Assembly (NCBI GenBank): GCA_036567205.1
Contig: DATCVA010000289.1
Span: forward strand, 1 to 26,331
Source of the DNA: DATCVA01 sp036567205
Lineage (GTDB): Bacteria > Pseudomonadota > Gammaproteobacteria > Burkholderiales > Burkholderiaceae_B
Reading direction: 5' to 3'
Length of the DNA stretch: 26,331 nt
The notes beneath the pieces are model-generated. The model saw only the letters and a list, made by a program, of their open reading frames with translations. It ran no database searches and was not told the origin of the DNA. Every line of letters starts with the position of its first letter. Position 1 is the first letter of the stretch. The position numbers were made by a program, and so were the translations under genes. This document shows positions 15,932-24,251 of the stretch, piece after piece.

Positions 15932-16825
15932 ATGTGTAAAGTGCAGCTAGAGAGCATTGTTGACGGATTTCGTGCTTTGTATGCGGGATGGCAGGGTGAG
16001 ACATCCATCGCCACAATGCGGCAAGATTGGGAGGCGTTTTTGTCTGTTCCCGAGGTATCGGCAAAGGTTGAGGCCGTTAACGCCGACGGAGTAGCTTGTC
16101 GATGGGTGATGGGGGAAAACTCACATCGGGGACGAGTCATTTTTTACCTTCACGGAGGGGGCTATCAAATTGGCTCTGTGGCGTCGCACCACAATGTGAT
16201 GGCACGGCTTTCTACGGTTAGTGGTCATCACGTGTTCGCGGTGGAATATCGGCTGGCGCCCGAGCACCGGTTTCCCGCGGCGCTTGACGATGTGTTCACC
16301 GCGTATCAGTGGCTATTGGAACAAGGGGCGTTGCCGTCCAATATTGCGTTTTGTGGAGACTCTGCCGGCGGCGGTCTGGTGGTTGCCTTACTGACATTAA
16401 TCCGTGATCAAGCACTGCCACTTCCCTGCGCTGCTGTATTGATGTCACCGTGGGTCGATATGGAGGCTTCCGGTGATTCATATAGGCTGAATGCGAACCA
16501 TGATCCTGTTACTCAGAAAGGCATGATCCTGTTAATGGCTCGCGCCTATATGGGGAAGAACGCTAACTTCAAAAATCCCTTTGCATCGCCGATTTACGCT
16601 GATCTTGCTGGCTTGCCTCCTATGCTGATTCAGGTCGGACAGCACGAAGTGTTGCTGGACGATGCAAGAACATTGGCTAATGCCGTACGGTCAGTCGGGG
16701 GCCAAGTTAGCTTAAGTATCTGGCAAGAAATGATTCACACTTTTCAGCTTTTTACCGGGCGTTTGGATGAGGCCGACGCAGCAATAGCAGAAGCGTCGCA
16801 GTTCCTGTGTGCCCAATTGAACTAG
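15932..16825 (+). CDS. Alpha/beta hydrolase of the hormone-sensitive lipase family
   Basis: A 297-residue esterase/lactonase-type hydrolase. Hallmarks are the oxyanion motif HGGG at 74-77, EYRLAPEHRFPAALDD near 105-120, the nucleophile Ser144 in GDSAGGG, a candidate acid Glu239 in VGQHEVLLDD (usually Asp or Glu in this family) and His269 in MIHTF. No signal peptide, so it is cytoplasmic. It begins 11 bp after the crotonase stop and is cotranscribed with it. In this pathway it could open a lactone, remove an ester, or cleave an acyl-CoA or ring-fission product. Which of these it does is not shown by the sequence. Confidence 0.92.
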   Translation: MCKVQLESIVDGFRALYAGWQGETSIATMRQDWEAFLSVPEVSAKVEAVNADGVACRWVMGENSHRGRVIFYLHGGGYQIGSVASHHNVMARLSTVSGHHVFAVEYRLAPEHRFPAALDDVFTAYQWLLEQGALPSNIAFCGDSAGGGLVVALLTLIRDQALPLPCAAVLMSPWVDMEASGDSYRLNANHDPVTQKGMILLMARAYMGKNANFKNPFASPIYADLAGLPPMLIQVGQHEVLLDDARTLANAVRSVGGQVSLSIWQEMIHTFQLFTGRLDEADAAIAEASQFLCAQLN

Positions 16826-16843
16826 TTATGAAGGAGTAAAAAG

Positions 16844-18067
16844 ATGAGGAAGGCTCTTGAACACATCAAGGTTTTGGATTTATCACGAGTGCTAGCCGGC
16901 CCCTGGGCAACCCAGACATTGGCCGATATGGGCGCGGAAGTAATCAAGGTGGAGAGGCCCGGGGTAGGAGATGACCTGCGCACTTGGGGGCCGCCCTTTC
17001 TAAAGGATGCTGACGGGCGTGACACAAAGGATTCTGCGTATTTTCTGAGCACTAATCGGGGCAAACAATCCATAACCTTGGACCTGGCCTCGCCAGAGGG
17101 TCAGGACATTATTCGAGAAATGGTGAGTAGCGCGGATGTATTAGTTGAAAACTATAAGGTTGGAACACTGGCACGCTATGGTTTGAGCTGGGAGGATTTG
17201 CGGAAGATTAATCCAAGGTTGGTTTACTGCTCTGTAACCGGTTTTGGACAGTCTGGACCATCAGCGTCCTTGCCGGGCTATGACTACGTCTTTCAAGGTA
17301 TGGGCGGATTGATGAGCATCACTGGGTTGCCGGATACAGAACCCGGTGGCGGGCCATTGAAGACAGGTATTCCAATTACTGACATGGTGACAGGAATGTA
17401 TGCAGCGACTGCGATTTTGGCCGCTTTGGAGCATAGAAATGTGAGCGGAGAAGGCCAACATATCGACATTGCGCTGCTTGATTGTCTTGTGAGCGTAACG
17501 AGCTGCGCAATGATGAACTATTTTCTGTCCGGCACTATTCCTCCGCGCTTGGGAAATACGCACTCCAATATGGTGCCTTATCAGGTTTTTCATTGCGCAG
17601 AAGGAGATATTATTGTGGCAGTAGGAAACGATAGCCAGTATGCTGCTTTTTGCCGGGTCATCGAACGCCCCGACCTGTCGACGGATCCCCGTTTTGTTTC
17701 CGCGGCGCAGCGTAGTATAAATCGCGAAATTCTAATTCCAATGGTGGCTGAAGCTATGCTGGCCCGCTCAATGATGGAATGGACCTCTCTTTTAGAGGCG
17801 GTCAATGTTCCATGTGGGCCTATTTATAACTTACAGCAAGTTTTTGAAGACCCACAGGTCCAGCATAGACAGCTGCGCGTCTCGTTGCCGCATGGCTCTG
17901 GTGTCAATGCACCAGGCGTTGCTAACCCGATCCGGTTTTCTGCGTCACCGATTACTTATACGTACTCGTCGCCCATGCTGGGTGAGCATACTGATACCGT
18001 TTTAAGCACGTATGCAGGACTTTCTGTTGAGCGGATTGCCGAGTTACGGTGCAAGGGCGTGGTGTGA
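16844..18067 (+). CDS. CaiB/BaiF (family III) CoA-transferase
   Basis: A 407-residue family III CoA-transferase, moving CoA from a donor thioester to an organic acid through an aspartyl-CoA intermediate. Motifs are VLDLSRVLAGPWATQTLADM near 10-29, GAEVIKVERPGVGD near 30-43, NRGKQSITLDL near 71-81, and catalytic Asp180 in GIPITDMVTGMYA (matching Asp169 of formyl-CoA transferase). An AAGGAGT ribosome site precedes the ATG. It follows the hydrolase by 18 bp and abuts the next crotonase. It probably activates the pathway acid to its CoA ester for the two crotonases, which would explain why no CoA ligase gene is present here. Confidence 0.95.
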   Translation: MRKALEHIKVLDLSRVLAGPWATQTLADMGAEVIKVERPGVGDDLRTWGPPFLKDADGRDTKDSAYFLSTNRGKQSITLDLASPEGQDIIREMVSSADVLVENYKVGTLARYGLSWEDLRKINPRLVYCSVTGFGQSGPSASLPGYDYVFQGMGGLMSITGLPDTEPGGGPLKTGIPITDMVTGMYAATAILAALEHRNVSGEGQHIDIALLDCLVSVTSCAMMNYFLSGTIPPRLGNTHSNMVPYQVFHCAEGDIIVAVGNDSQYAAFCRVIERPDLSTDPRFVSAAQRSINREILIPMVAEAMLARSMMEWTSLLEAVNVPCGPIYNLQQVFEDPQVQHRQLRVSLPHGSGVNAPGVANPIRFSASPITYTYSSPMLGEHTDTVLSTYAGLSVERIAELRCKGVV

Positions 18068-18068
18068 C

Positions 18069-18860
18069 ATGGCGCTGCTTGACATCGGGTTCCACGGGGC
18101 AACTGCTGTACTGACTCTGAATCGCCCAGATCAGCGTAATGCGTTAAACGATGCTATGCGGTTGGAGTTAACCCATGCAGTGTCTGTTTTGCGAGAGAAC
18201 ACAAGTGTGAAAGCTGTCATTTTATATGGCGCTGGTGGACATTTTTGCGCTGGAGGAGACGTGAAAGCGATACTGGGCCGAGAAAGCGGGGCTCGCAATG
18301 CTTTTGATACACGTGAGCGGATACGCAATTTGCATCGGTGGTTTGACGACTTGGTGGATTTTGAAAAACCTGTCATAGCAGCGATAGAGGGGGTTGCATA
18401 TGGAGCCGGGTTGTCTCTCGCACTTAGCGCCGATTTTGTACTGGCCTCAGCCGAGGCAAAATTTTGTGCCGCTTTCATTCGACTTGGCCTTGTGCCTGAT
18501 TTGGGGGCTATGTATTTACTGCCTCGTTTAGTCGGCCTGGTACGGGCGAAAGAGCTGGTTTTTTCCGGCCGAGTCGTTGACGCGGAAGAAGCGGCACAGA
18601 TAGGCTTGGTGTATGCCGTATCCAAGTCGAACGTCCTTGAGGATGCGTTAGTTTTGGCGGCGCGATTTCACGAGGCGCCGACTGCGGCACTTGGCATTTC
18701 AAAGTTGACAATGAATCATGCTTTCGAGTCAGATCGCCAGGCAATTTATGTGCAAGAGGCTATGGCCCAAGCACTTTGCCGAACAAGCGACTTTCATCAG
18801 GAGGCTTTGGGGCGTTTCATCAATAAACTACCCGCGTTATATCAATGGCAAGAGCTCTGA
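18069..18860 (+). CDS. Crotonase-fold enzyme, PaaG-like enoyl-CoA hydratase/isomerase
   Basis: A 263-residue crotonase. The start is ATG 18069, one base after the CoA-transferase stop. Oxyanion segments HFCAGGDV (about 58-65) and GVAYGAGLSLA (about 108-118) are present. The first hydratase glutamate position holds Ser116. The segment FIRLGLVPDLGAMYLLPRLVG (about 136-156) keeps an Asp at 144 in the VPD motif, as in PaaG-type isomerases, where this Asp is catalytic (Asp136 of E. coli PaaG). This favours a delta3-delta2 or ring-1,2-epoxide-type isomerase over a plain hydratase. It is the last gene of the catabolic set. The real substrate is unknown. Confidence 0.9.
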   Translation: MALLDIGFHGATAVLTLNRPDQRNALNDAMRLELTHAVSVLRENTSVKAVILYGAGGHFCAGGDVKAILGRESGARNAFDTRERIRNLHRWFDDLVDFEKPVIAAIEGVAYGAGLSLALSADFVLASAEAKFCAAFIRLGLVPDLGAMYLLPRLVGLVRAKELVFSGRVVDAEEAAQIGLVYAVSKSNVLEDALVLAARFHEAPTAALGISKLTMNHAFESDRQAIYVQEAMAQALCRTSDFHQEALGRFINKLPALYQWQEL

Positions 18861-19140
18861 CATATCCGGAGTGTGGAGCAGTCTGCGTCTTTCGTGGGTA
18901 GCACATATCTGTTGCAAGTCAGTGGATCAAATGATTGAACGCCAAAATAAATTATGTATGTAGACAAAATGGCGTGTATTTAAATATCCGATTCAGTAAT
19001 ACGTAAGGATAATGATTCTTATTTACTTTAAAATTGCGATTCATAGCTTAATTTTCTGACCGAAGTCCAGTATCTGTTGCAAGCGCCCATGTTTGGCTTG
19101 TCGTCACGCTGGTTACGGCCTAATTTTTGGAGTGATCGCA
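18861..19140. promoter_or_regulatory. Intergenic region upstream of the iron transporter
   Basis: About 280 bp, AT-rich, with no gene. It separates the catabolic set from the iron ABC operon and holds the Fur-box-like site at 19008-19026. I see no obvious intrinsic terminator for the upstream set. Confidence 0.5.
19008..19026. promoter_or_regulatory. Fur-box-like operator
   Basis: GATAATGATTCTTATTTAC matches 14 of 19 positions of the classical Fur box (GATAATGATAATCATTATC), including the whole left half. It lies about 115 bp before the iron transporter start. Iron repression of the transporter through Fur follows from position and is not proven. Confidence 0.65.
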
Positions 19141-20172
19141 ATGGTTAAAGTTAGTCGCCGCACCTTGTTGCGCAATGGCGTCATGCTGGGGGCCGCTGCT
19201 GTTTTCGGTACACGCACTATGCGTTTTGTCCACGCCGCCGAGACGCAAACCTTAACTCTGTACAACGGGCAGCACGCCCGTACGACGGCTGCGCTGGTTG
19301 ATGCATTTACTAAAGCCAGCGGCATCCAGGTCAACATACGCAAGGGCAGCAGTTCGCAACTGGCCAATCAAATTATCGAAGAGGGTGTGCATTCTCCGGC
19401 GGATGTTTTTTACGCAGAAGAAAGCCCTCCGGTGGCGACATTAGCTAAAAGAGGGCTGCTTGCGCCGCTTGATCCAGAGACGCTGAAGCAGGTTCGCCCC
19501 GGCTATATCGCCAAGGACGGCAGCTGGACTGGCGTAAGCGCCCGCTGCCGGGTGGTGGCTTATAACCGGGCAATGGTAAGCGAAAGCGATCTGCCGGCTT
19601 CGGTACTGGATATGGCAACTGAAAAATGGCAGGGCAGGGTGGCGTTCGTGCCCACCAGCGGCGCATTTCAAGAGCAATTAATTGCAATTGAACTGTTAAA
19701 AGGCCGGCCTGCCGCGCTCGAGTGGTTGAAAGGACTTAAGAAATACGGACGCATCTATAACGGCAATATGGCTGCCATGAAGGCGGTCGAAAGCGGGGAA
19801 ATTGCTACTGCACTGGTCAATAACTATTATTGGTTTGCGGTGGCCAAAGAGGTAGGTGACGCTAATATGAAGTCGGCGTTGTTCTATATGGATAACCAGG
19901 ATCCTGGCGGCCTGATTACGGTGTCGGCGGCGGGTATTCTTAAAAGCTCCAGGAATCAGGCACTGGCTCAGAAGTTGCTGGCGTTCATGGTAAGTGCTGA
20001 AGGGCAAGAGGCTATTGTTGGATCGGTGGCCGAGTATCCGTTACGTGCCGGCGTACAGTCCCCCTTTGCATTAAAACCGTTCGACCAGCTTGATCCTCCG
20101 CACGTTGCACCCGCTGATCTGGGCGATGCGGCCGATGCATTGGCCTTGCGGCGTGAAGCAGGACTGGCTTGA
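19141..20172 (+). CDS. fbpA: Periplasmic ferric-iron binding protein (FbpA/FutA type), Tat leader
   Basis: A 343-residue ABC-transporter substrate-binding protein. The N-terminus holds a twin-arginine motif (SRRTLL, Arg6-Arg7) and a hydrophobic stretch ending at HAAE near 31-34, so export by Tat is likely. The four protein ligands of FbpA are conserved: His45 in YNGQH, Glu93 in YAEES, and the tyrosine pair Tyr229-Tyr230 in NNYYWF. Their spacing (48 between His and Glu) equals that of FbpA (H9, E57, Y195, Y196). This makes Fe(III) the probable cargo. The ATG at 19141 has GGAG upstream; an earlier TTG at 19093 would put extra residues before the Tat motif. It is followed by permease and ATPase genes with overlapping starts and lies behind a Fur-like site. 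Confidence 0.93.
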   Translation: MVKVSRRTLLRNGVMLGAAAVFGTRTMRFVHAAETQTLTLYNGQHARTTAALVDAFTKASGIQVNIRKGSSSQLANQIIEEGVHSPADVFYAEESPPVATLAKRGLLAPLDPETLKQVRPGYIAKDGSWTGVSARCRVVAYNRAMVSESDLPASVLDMATEKWQGRVAFVPTSGAFQEQLIAIELLKGRPAALEWLKGLKKYGRIYNGNMAAMKAVESGEIATALVNNYYWFAVAKEVGDANMKSALFYMDNQDPGGLITVSAAGILKSSRNQALAQKLLAFMVSAEGQEAIVGSVAEYPLRAGVQSPFALKPFDQLDPPHVAPADLGDAADALALRREAGLA

Positions 20173-20180
20173 GTTCTGGC

Positions 20181-21725
20181 ATGTTATCCATACGCAGGCA
20201 TACTCCGACGCCTTCGCTTTGGTTTGTCGGTGCGGCGTTTGTTCCGGTTGCCCTGACTATTCTGCCTTTGATCTATGTAGTGATTCGCGCTACGCAAGCG
20301 GGTCTGGGCGGTATCTGGAGCGAACTAATTCGCGGACGTACTTTTACTTTGCTCATTAATACAGTGGTGCTGGCCAGCAGTGTGACCGTGGGTGCAGTCT
20401 TGATCGGCACGGCAGCCGCCTGGTGTGTCGAGCGCTCCGATTTACCCGGCCGGCGCTGGTGGCGTGCCGTGGCGGCGTTGCCGCTTGCTGTGCCGGCTTT
20501 TGTTTCAAGCTATACCTGGTCGTCGATTGATGTGGTGTTTCAGAGTATGCCCGGCGCTATTCTGGTCTTGACTCTTGCCAGCTACCCACTTGTCTATCTG
20601 CCTGTGGCGGCGGCTTTACGCGGCGTTGACTCCAGCTTCGAAGATGTATCGCGCTCGCTGGGCGATGGGGCGTGGCGCACTTTTTTGCGTGCGTTGCTGC
20701 CGCAGGTACGGCCTGCGTTGGGGGGCGGCGCATTATTGGTGTTGGGCCATATGCTGGCCGAGTTTGGCGCGCTGGCCATGTTGCGCGTTCAGACTTTTAC
20801 GACTGCTATTTTTGAGTCTTACGAGCTGCAATTCGACAGTAATTCGGCCGCTTTGCAATCTGCGGTATTGATGGCTCTGTGTTTGCCCGCCGCCTACGGC
20901 GAAATGCGTTTGCGTGCCGGCAAGCGCGTGGCCAGGGTGGGCCGTGGTAGTGCCCGGACAGCGCACAAGGTTGCTCTCGGCCACGTTACGCCATTTGCCG
21001 TCGTCGGCTTTGCCCTGTTGGCTCTGATTTCCATAGGGGTGCCCCTTGCAACATTGGTCTATTGGCTGGTGCAGGGCCGCTCTATCGGCGAAGGATATGT
21101 GGATATCTGGCCTGCGATTGAAGGGTCCCTAACCCTGTCTCTTTCGGGCGCTGTGCTGACCAGCGTACTGGCCCTGCCGCTGGTATTGCTTGCGGTGCGT
21201 CACCGCGGACGACTGTCGTCGCTGGCCGATCGCCTGCCTTATGTTATTCACGGCCTTCCGGGCGTGGTGGTAGCACTGGCCCTGGTGTTCATGGCGATCC
21301 GCATCATGCCTGCGTTGTACCAGAGCTCGGCGCTATTGTTGTTTGCCTATGCGGTTTTATTTCTTCCGCTGGCGCAGTCATCGCTACGCGCGTCGGTGGA
21401 ACTCGTATCCCCGCAAATTGAACAGGTCGCACGCAGCCTGGGTCGTCGTCCGCTGCATGCATTCTTGTCGGTGACTTTGCCCAATATCGCGCCCGGCATA
21501 GGGGCTGCCCTTGCTTTGATGATGCTTGAAATTGTTCGTGAGTTGACGGCTACGCTGATGCTTGCGCCAACCGGGGTGATTACCCTGGCTACGGAGGTGT
21601 GGTCGCATACTTCCGATTCCGAATACGCGGCAGCCGCACCTTTTGCCGCGTTGTTGATTCTTGTGTCGGTTGTGCCCGTCTATGTCTTCACGCAGCGATT
21701 GTTATGTTATGGGGAGGCGCAATGA
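20181..21725 (+). CDS. fbpB: Ferric-iron ABC transporter permease, fused two-module type (FbpB)
   Basis: A 514-residue inner-membrane protein with two successive BPD_transp_1 permease modules, the arrangement of FbpB/SfuB-type iron permeases. Each half has several transmembrane segments and an EAA-type cytoplasmic loop: SLGDGAWRTFLRALLPQVRPAL near 166-187, and SLGRRPLHAFLSVTLPNIAPGI in the second half. These loops contact the ATPase. The start is taken as ATG 20181, 8 bp after the binding-protein stop; a TTG at 20169 overlapping that stop is an alternative. Translation is probably coupled to both neighbours. Confidence 0.94.
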   Translation: MLSIRRHTPTPSLWFVGAAFVPVALTILPLIYVVIRATQAGLGGIWSELIRGRTFTLLINTVVLASSVTVGAVLIGTAAAWCVERSDLPGRRWWRAVAALPLAVPAFVSSYTWSSIDVVFQSMPGAILVLTLASYPLVYLPVAAALRGVDSSFEDVSRSLGDGAWRTFLRALLPQVRPALGGGALLVLGHMLAEFGALAMLRVQTFTTAIFESYELQFDSNSAALQSAVLMALCLPAAYGEMRLRAGKRVARVGRGSARTAHKVALGHVTPFAVVGFALLALISIGVPLATLVYWLVQGRSIGEGYVDIWPAIEGSLTLSLSGAVLTSVLALPLVLLAVRHRGRLSSLADRLPYVIHGLPGVVVALALVFMAIRIMPALYQSSALLLFAYAVLFLPLAQSSLRASVELVSPQIEQVARSLGRRPLHAFLSVTLPNIAPGIGAALALMMLEIVRELTATLMLAPTGVITLATEVWSHTSDSEYAAAAPFAALLILVSVVPVYVFTQRLLCYGEAQ

Positions 21726-22765
21726 GCCAGGTAAAAATCGAACACGTCAGCAAGCATTATGACGATGTTGTTGTATTGCGGGATGTGGATTTGACGATAC
21801 CGGATGGCGGAGTCCTGGCTTTGCTGGGGCCGTCGGGGTGTGGAAAAACTACGCTATTGCGCTTGATTGCGGGGTTTGACCGGGTGGATAGCGGTGTTAT
21901 TACCTTTGACGATCAAACCGTTGCGTCGAATGCTGTATGTGTTGCGCCGGAGCGTCGTGGAATTGGTTATGTCCCGCAAGAGGGAGCACTGTTCCCGCAT
22001 CTTACGGTGGCGGGTAACGTGCGCTATGGACTGTCTAGACGAATCGATCAAAAGGCCAGGGTCCTTGAGGTTTTGAATCTGACAGGGCTCGCCGGGCTGG
22101 GCGAACGCTTCCCCCATGAGTTATCGGGCGGTCAACAGCAGCGGGTTGCGCTGGCCAGGGCGCTTGCACCCGATCCTGCGCTTATTTTGCTGGACGAACC
22201 GTTCAATGCATTGGACCTGGATTTGCGCCGCAGTATGTGCGAGGACGTGGTTGCCGTATTGCGCCAAACGGGTACGACAACTGTGCTGGTAACTCATGAC
22301 CCGGCAGAGGCATTCGCTACAGCCGACCGTGTTGCCGTCATGCAAGGGGGGAGGGTTATGCAGTGCGCGCGGCCGGATCTGGTGTACTGGCAGCCCGAGA
22401 GTCCCTCGGTGGCACGCCTTACAGGTGCATCAATTTTTCTGCATGGCGACTGCCGTGGGGACGAAGCCGCATGTGCATTGGGGCTTTTGCCTTTGTATGC
22501 CGGCGCCATCCGGCCCACCGGTAAAGTCTGGCTGATGTTGCGGCCCGAACAGGTGTCGCTGGCTACCAAGGGACGGGGTGTGCCTGCTTATGTAACACAT
22601 AACTCTTTTCGCGGCGATCACAGCCTGCTTAGCGTACAGTTGGGTGATGTGCGGTTTGGTTTGCGCACACCGTCGATATCAGCGCCTACACCCGGAACGG
22701 AAATATTTTTATCGGTCCAGGGGGCTTGTGTGGCGTTTCCTTATCAAGATCATTTTTACCGATGA
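21722..22765 (+). CDS. fbpC: Ferric-iron ABC transporter ATP-binding protein (FbpC)
   Basis: A 347-residue ABC ATPase. The start is ATG 21722, which overlaps the permease stop as ATGA and has GGGGAGG just upstream; the longer reading from 21599 lies inside the permease gene. The nucleotide-binding domain shows Walker A GPSGCGKT at 36-43, signature LSGGQQQR at 134-141, Walker B LILLDEP at 154-160 with Glu159, and the H-loop His192. The C-terminal 110 residues form a TOBE-like regulatory domain (WLMLRPEQVSL), as in FbpC/PotA. It powers Fe(III) uptake with the two preceding proteins. Its last 10 bp overlap the 3' end of the convergent dadA-like gene. Confidence 0.95.
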   Translation: MSQVKIEHVSKHYDDVVVLRDVDLTIPDGGVLALLGPSGCGKTTLLRLIAGFDRVDSGVITFDDQTVASNAVCVAPERRGIGYVPQEGALFPHLTVAGNVRYGLSRRIDQKARVLEVLNLTGLAGLGERFPHELSGGQQQRVALARALAPDPALILLDEPFNALDLDLRRSMCEDVVAVLRQTGTTTVLVTHDPAEAFATADRVAVMQGGRVMQCARPDLVYWQPESPSVARLTGASIFLHGDCRGDEAACALGLLPLYAGAIRPTGKVWLMLRPEQVSLATKGRGVPAYVTHNSFRGDHSLLSVQLGDVRFGLRTPSISAPTPGTEIFLSVQGACVAFPYQDHFYR

Positions 22766-24015
22766 AAGCGTTCAATCGTCAGGCCTTCCATGTCGATGTC
22801 GCTGGGCAAGCCTGAAATCAGGTCCGCTACGATTTTGCCGGTGCCGCAGGCTTGCGTCCAGCCGTTGGAGCCTTGACCACTGTTCAGGAACAAATTTTTC
22901 CAGGGCGTTCTGCCCAGAATGGGTGGGCCGTCAGGGGTCATAGGCCGTAATCCTGCCCAAAAATCGACGTGGTCCAGATCGAGTCCGGATGGAAAAAATT
23001 CAGTAGCAACACGTATAAGCAGTTTTTTCCGGGCTTCGTTGAGTGTTAAGTCGTAGCCGGTCAGCTCGGCCATTCCCGCCAGCCGCAGGCGATTGCCCAG
23101 GCAGGACATCATGACTTTATTATGTTCGTCCATAAGAGCCATTTTTGCGATGGCGGACTTATCGGTAATTGGAACGGTGATCGAATAGCCCTTCAGCGGA
23201 TACACCGGCAGCTTCATGCCCAATGGTGCAACAAGCAATGGTGCGTAGCTGCCCAGCGCAACCGCGTAGGAATCAGCCGTAATGGCTCCTTGCGATGTTG
23301 CTACCCCGCAAATTTGGTCGCCTTGCACATCAAGCGCATGCACCGAGGCGCCATACCTGAAGCGAACCCCTTTACTTTGCAGGAAAACGGCCAGCTCGTT
23401 GACGAATTTGTAGCTGTCGCCGGACGCGTCCGCCGGCAGATGCAGGCCCCCGGCGAACTGGATTGCCGAATTGGCCAGCGCCGGCTCGATATGGTTGATG
23501 TCGGCATTGGATAAAAGTCGCCACGGCACGCCATGTTCTTCTAGTGCTTGTGCGGAAATCCGGCCCAGTTCCAGTTCGGCAGGTGTTTGAAATACCTGCA
23601 GTACCCCGGCGTCCTGAAAGTCGAAGTTCTTGATGCCCGTATCGGCAACTACATCCTTAAGGCATTTGTAACTGTAATGCGCAACGCGCTGCATGCGCAG
23701 TTTATTGACCCGGAATTTGTCGGCCTGACAGTTGTGCAGCCACTGCCTGATCCAGCTTAGCTTGCGGCGGTCAAGCCCAAGGGAAAAGCGGATGGGTGAA
23801 TTGCGCTGCAGCGACAGGCGCAGCACTTTGCTTATCATGCCAGGCGCCGCCCAGGGGCCGGCAAAGCTGGGGCATATGCCGCCTGCATTTCCAAAGCTGG
23901 TTTCCAGACCCGGACCCGCCTGGCGATCGATTACTTCGACCTCGTGTCCGTTACGCCACAAGTAGTAGGCCGTAGCCATGCCTACTACGCCTGCACCCAG
24001 CACCAGAACCCTCAT
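22756..24015 (-). CDS. D-amino-acid dehydrogenase-like FAD oxidoreductase (DadA family)
   Basis: A 419-residue flavoenzyme of DadA length. The N-terminus has the FAD fold G7-x-G9-x2-G12 (VLGAGVVGMATAYYL) and Glu/Asp at the strand end (EVIDRQAG), followed by SFGNAGGICPSFAGPWAAPG. The C-terminus has the DadA signature GLRPMTPDGPPILGRTPWKN and GQGSNGWTQACGTGKIV. The family oxidises D-amino acids to 2-oxo acids and ammonia at the inner membrane face, feeding electrons to the respiratory chain. The ATG at 24015 is preceded by AAGGTGG; an earlier in-frame start at 24117 would place repeat DNA in the protein. The motif has Gln where GHG is usual, so a different amine substrate is possible. No alanine racemase gene is adjacent. 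Confidence 0.88.
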   Translation of the reverse strand: MRVLVLGAGVVGMATAYYLWRNGHEVEVIDRQAGPGLETSFGNAGGICPSFAGPWAAPGMISKVLRLSLQRNSPIRFSLGLDRRKLSWIRQWLHNCQADKFRVNKLRMQRVAHYSYKCLKDVVADTGIKNFDFQDAGVLQVFQTPAELELGRISAQALEEHGVPWRLLSNADINHIEPALANSAIQFAGGLHLPADASGDSYKFVNELAVFLQSKGVRFRYGASVHALDVQGDQICGVATSQGAITADSYAVALGSYAPLLVAPLGMKLPVYPLKGYSITVPITDKSAIAKMALMDEHNKVMMSCLGNRLRLAGMAELTGYDLTLNEARKKLLIRVATEFFPSGLDLDHVDFWAGLRPMTPDGPPILGRTPWKNLFLNSGQGSNGWTQACGTGKIVADLISGLPSDIDMEGLTIERFHR

Positions 24016-24251
24016 TGAACCACCTTGATTGACAGCATTGAATTTCCGTTTCCAGATCAAGCGTGAATGTGAGGACGAAGCGTAGACATTACGGGTGTAA
24101 TTCCATTTATCAATCAATCGTGAGCACGAAGGCGAAGCGCAGACAGTACATTTGTATGGCTGCTGCGCCGACGCCGTTCACGGTTGATTTGGAAATGGGG
24201 TAAGGCAAGCGAAGTCGACAAAGTACACGTTAATATAGAAATGGAACAAGA
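24016..24251. repeat. Intergenic repeat cluster between dadA-like and Bug genes
   Basis: This gene-free region is built from copies of a small repeat. A left half with TCAAGCGTGAA (24057-24067) and CGAAGCGTAGACA (24076-24088) comes first. A complete copy follows at about 24104-24196, with TCAATCGTGAG (24114-24124), CGAAGCGCAGACA (24133-24145), GGCTGCTGCGCCGAC (24158-24172) and an inverted end TTCACGGTTGA (24177-24187). A right-half remnant at 24216-24246 (CGACAAAG ... ATATAGAAATGGAA) matches the end of the copy at 25304. A full copy seems to sit between the two halves of another. Confidence 0.75.

Noticed and set aside
18131..18625. 164-codon antisense ORF
   Set aside because: It lies entirely opposite the PaaG-like crotonase, is rich in Ser/Arg/Thr/Pro like a shadow frame, and has no ribosome site.
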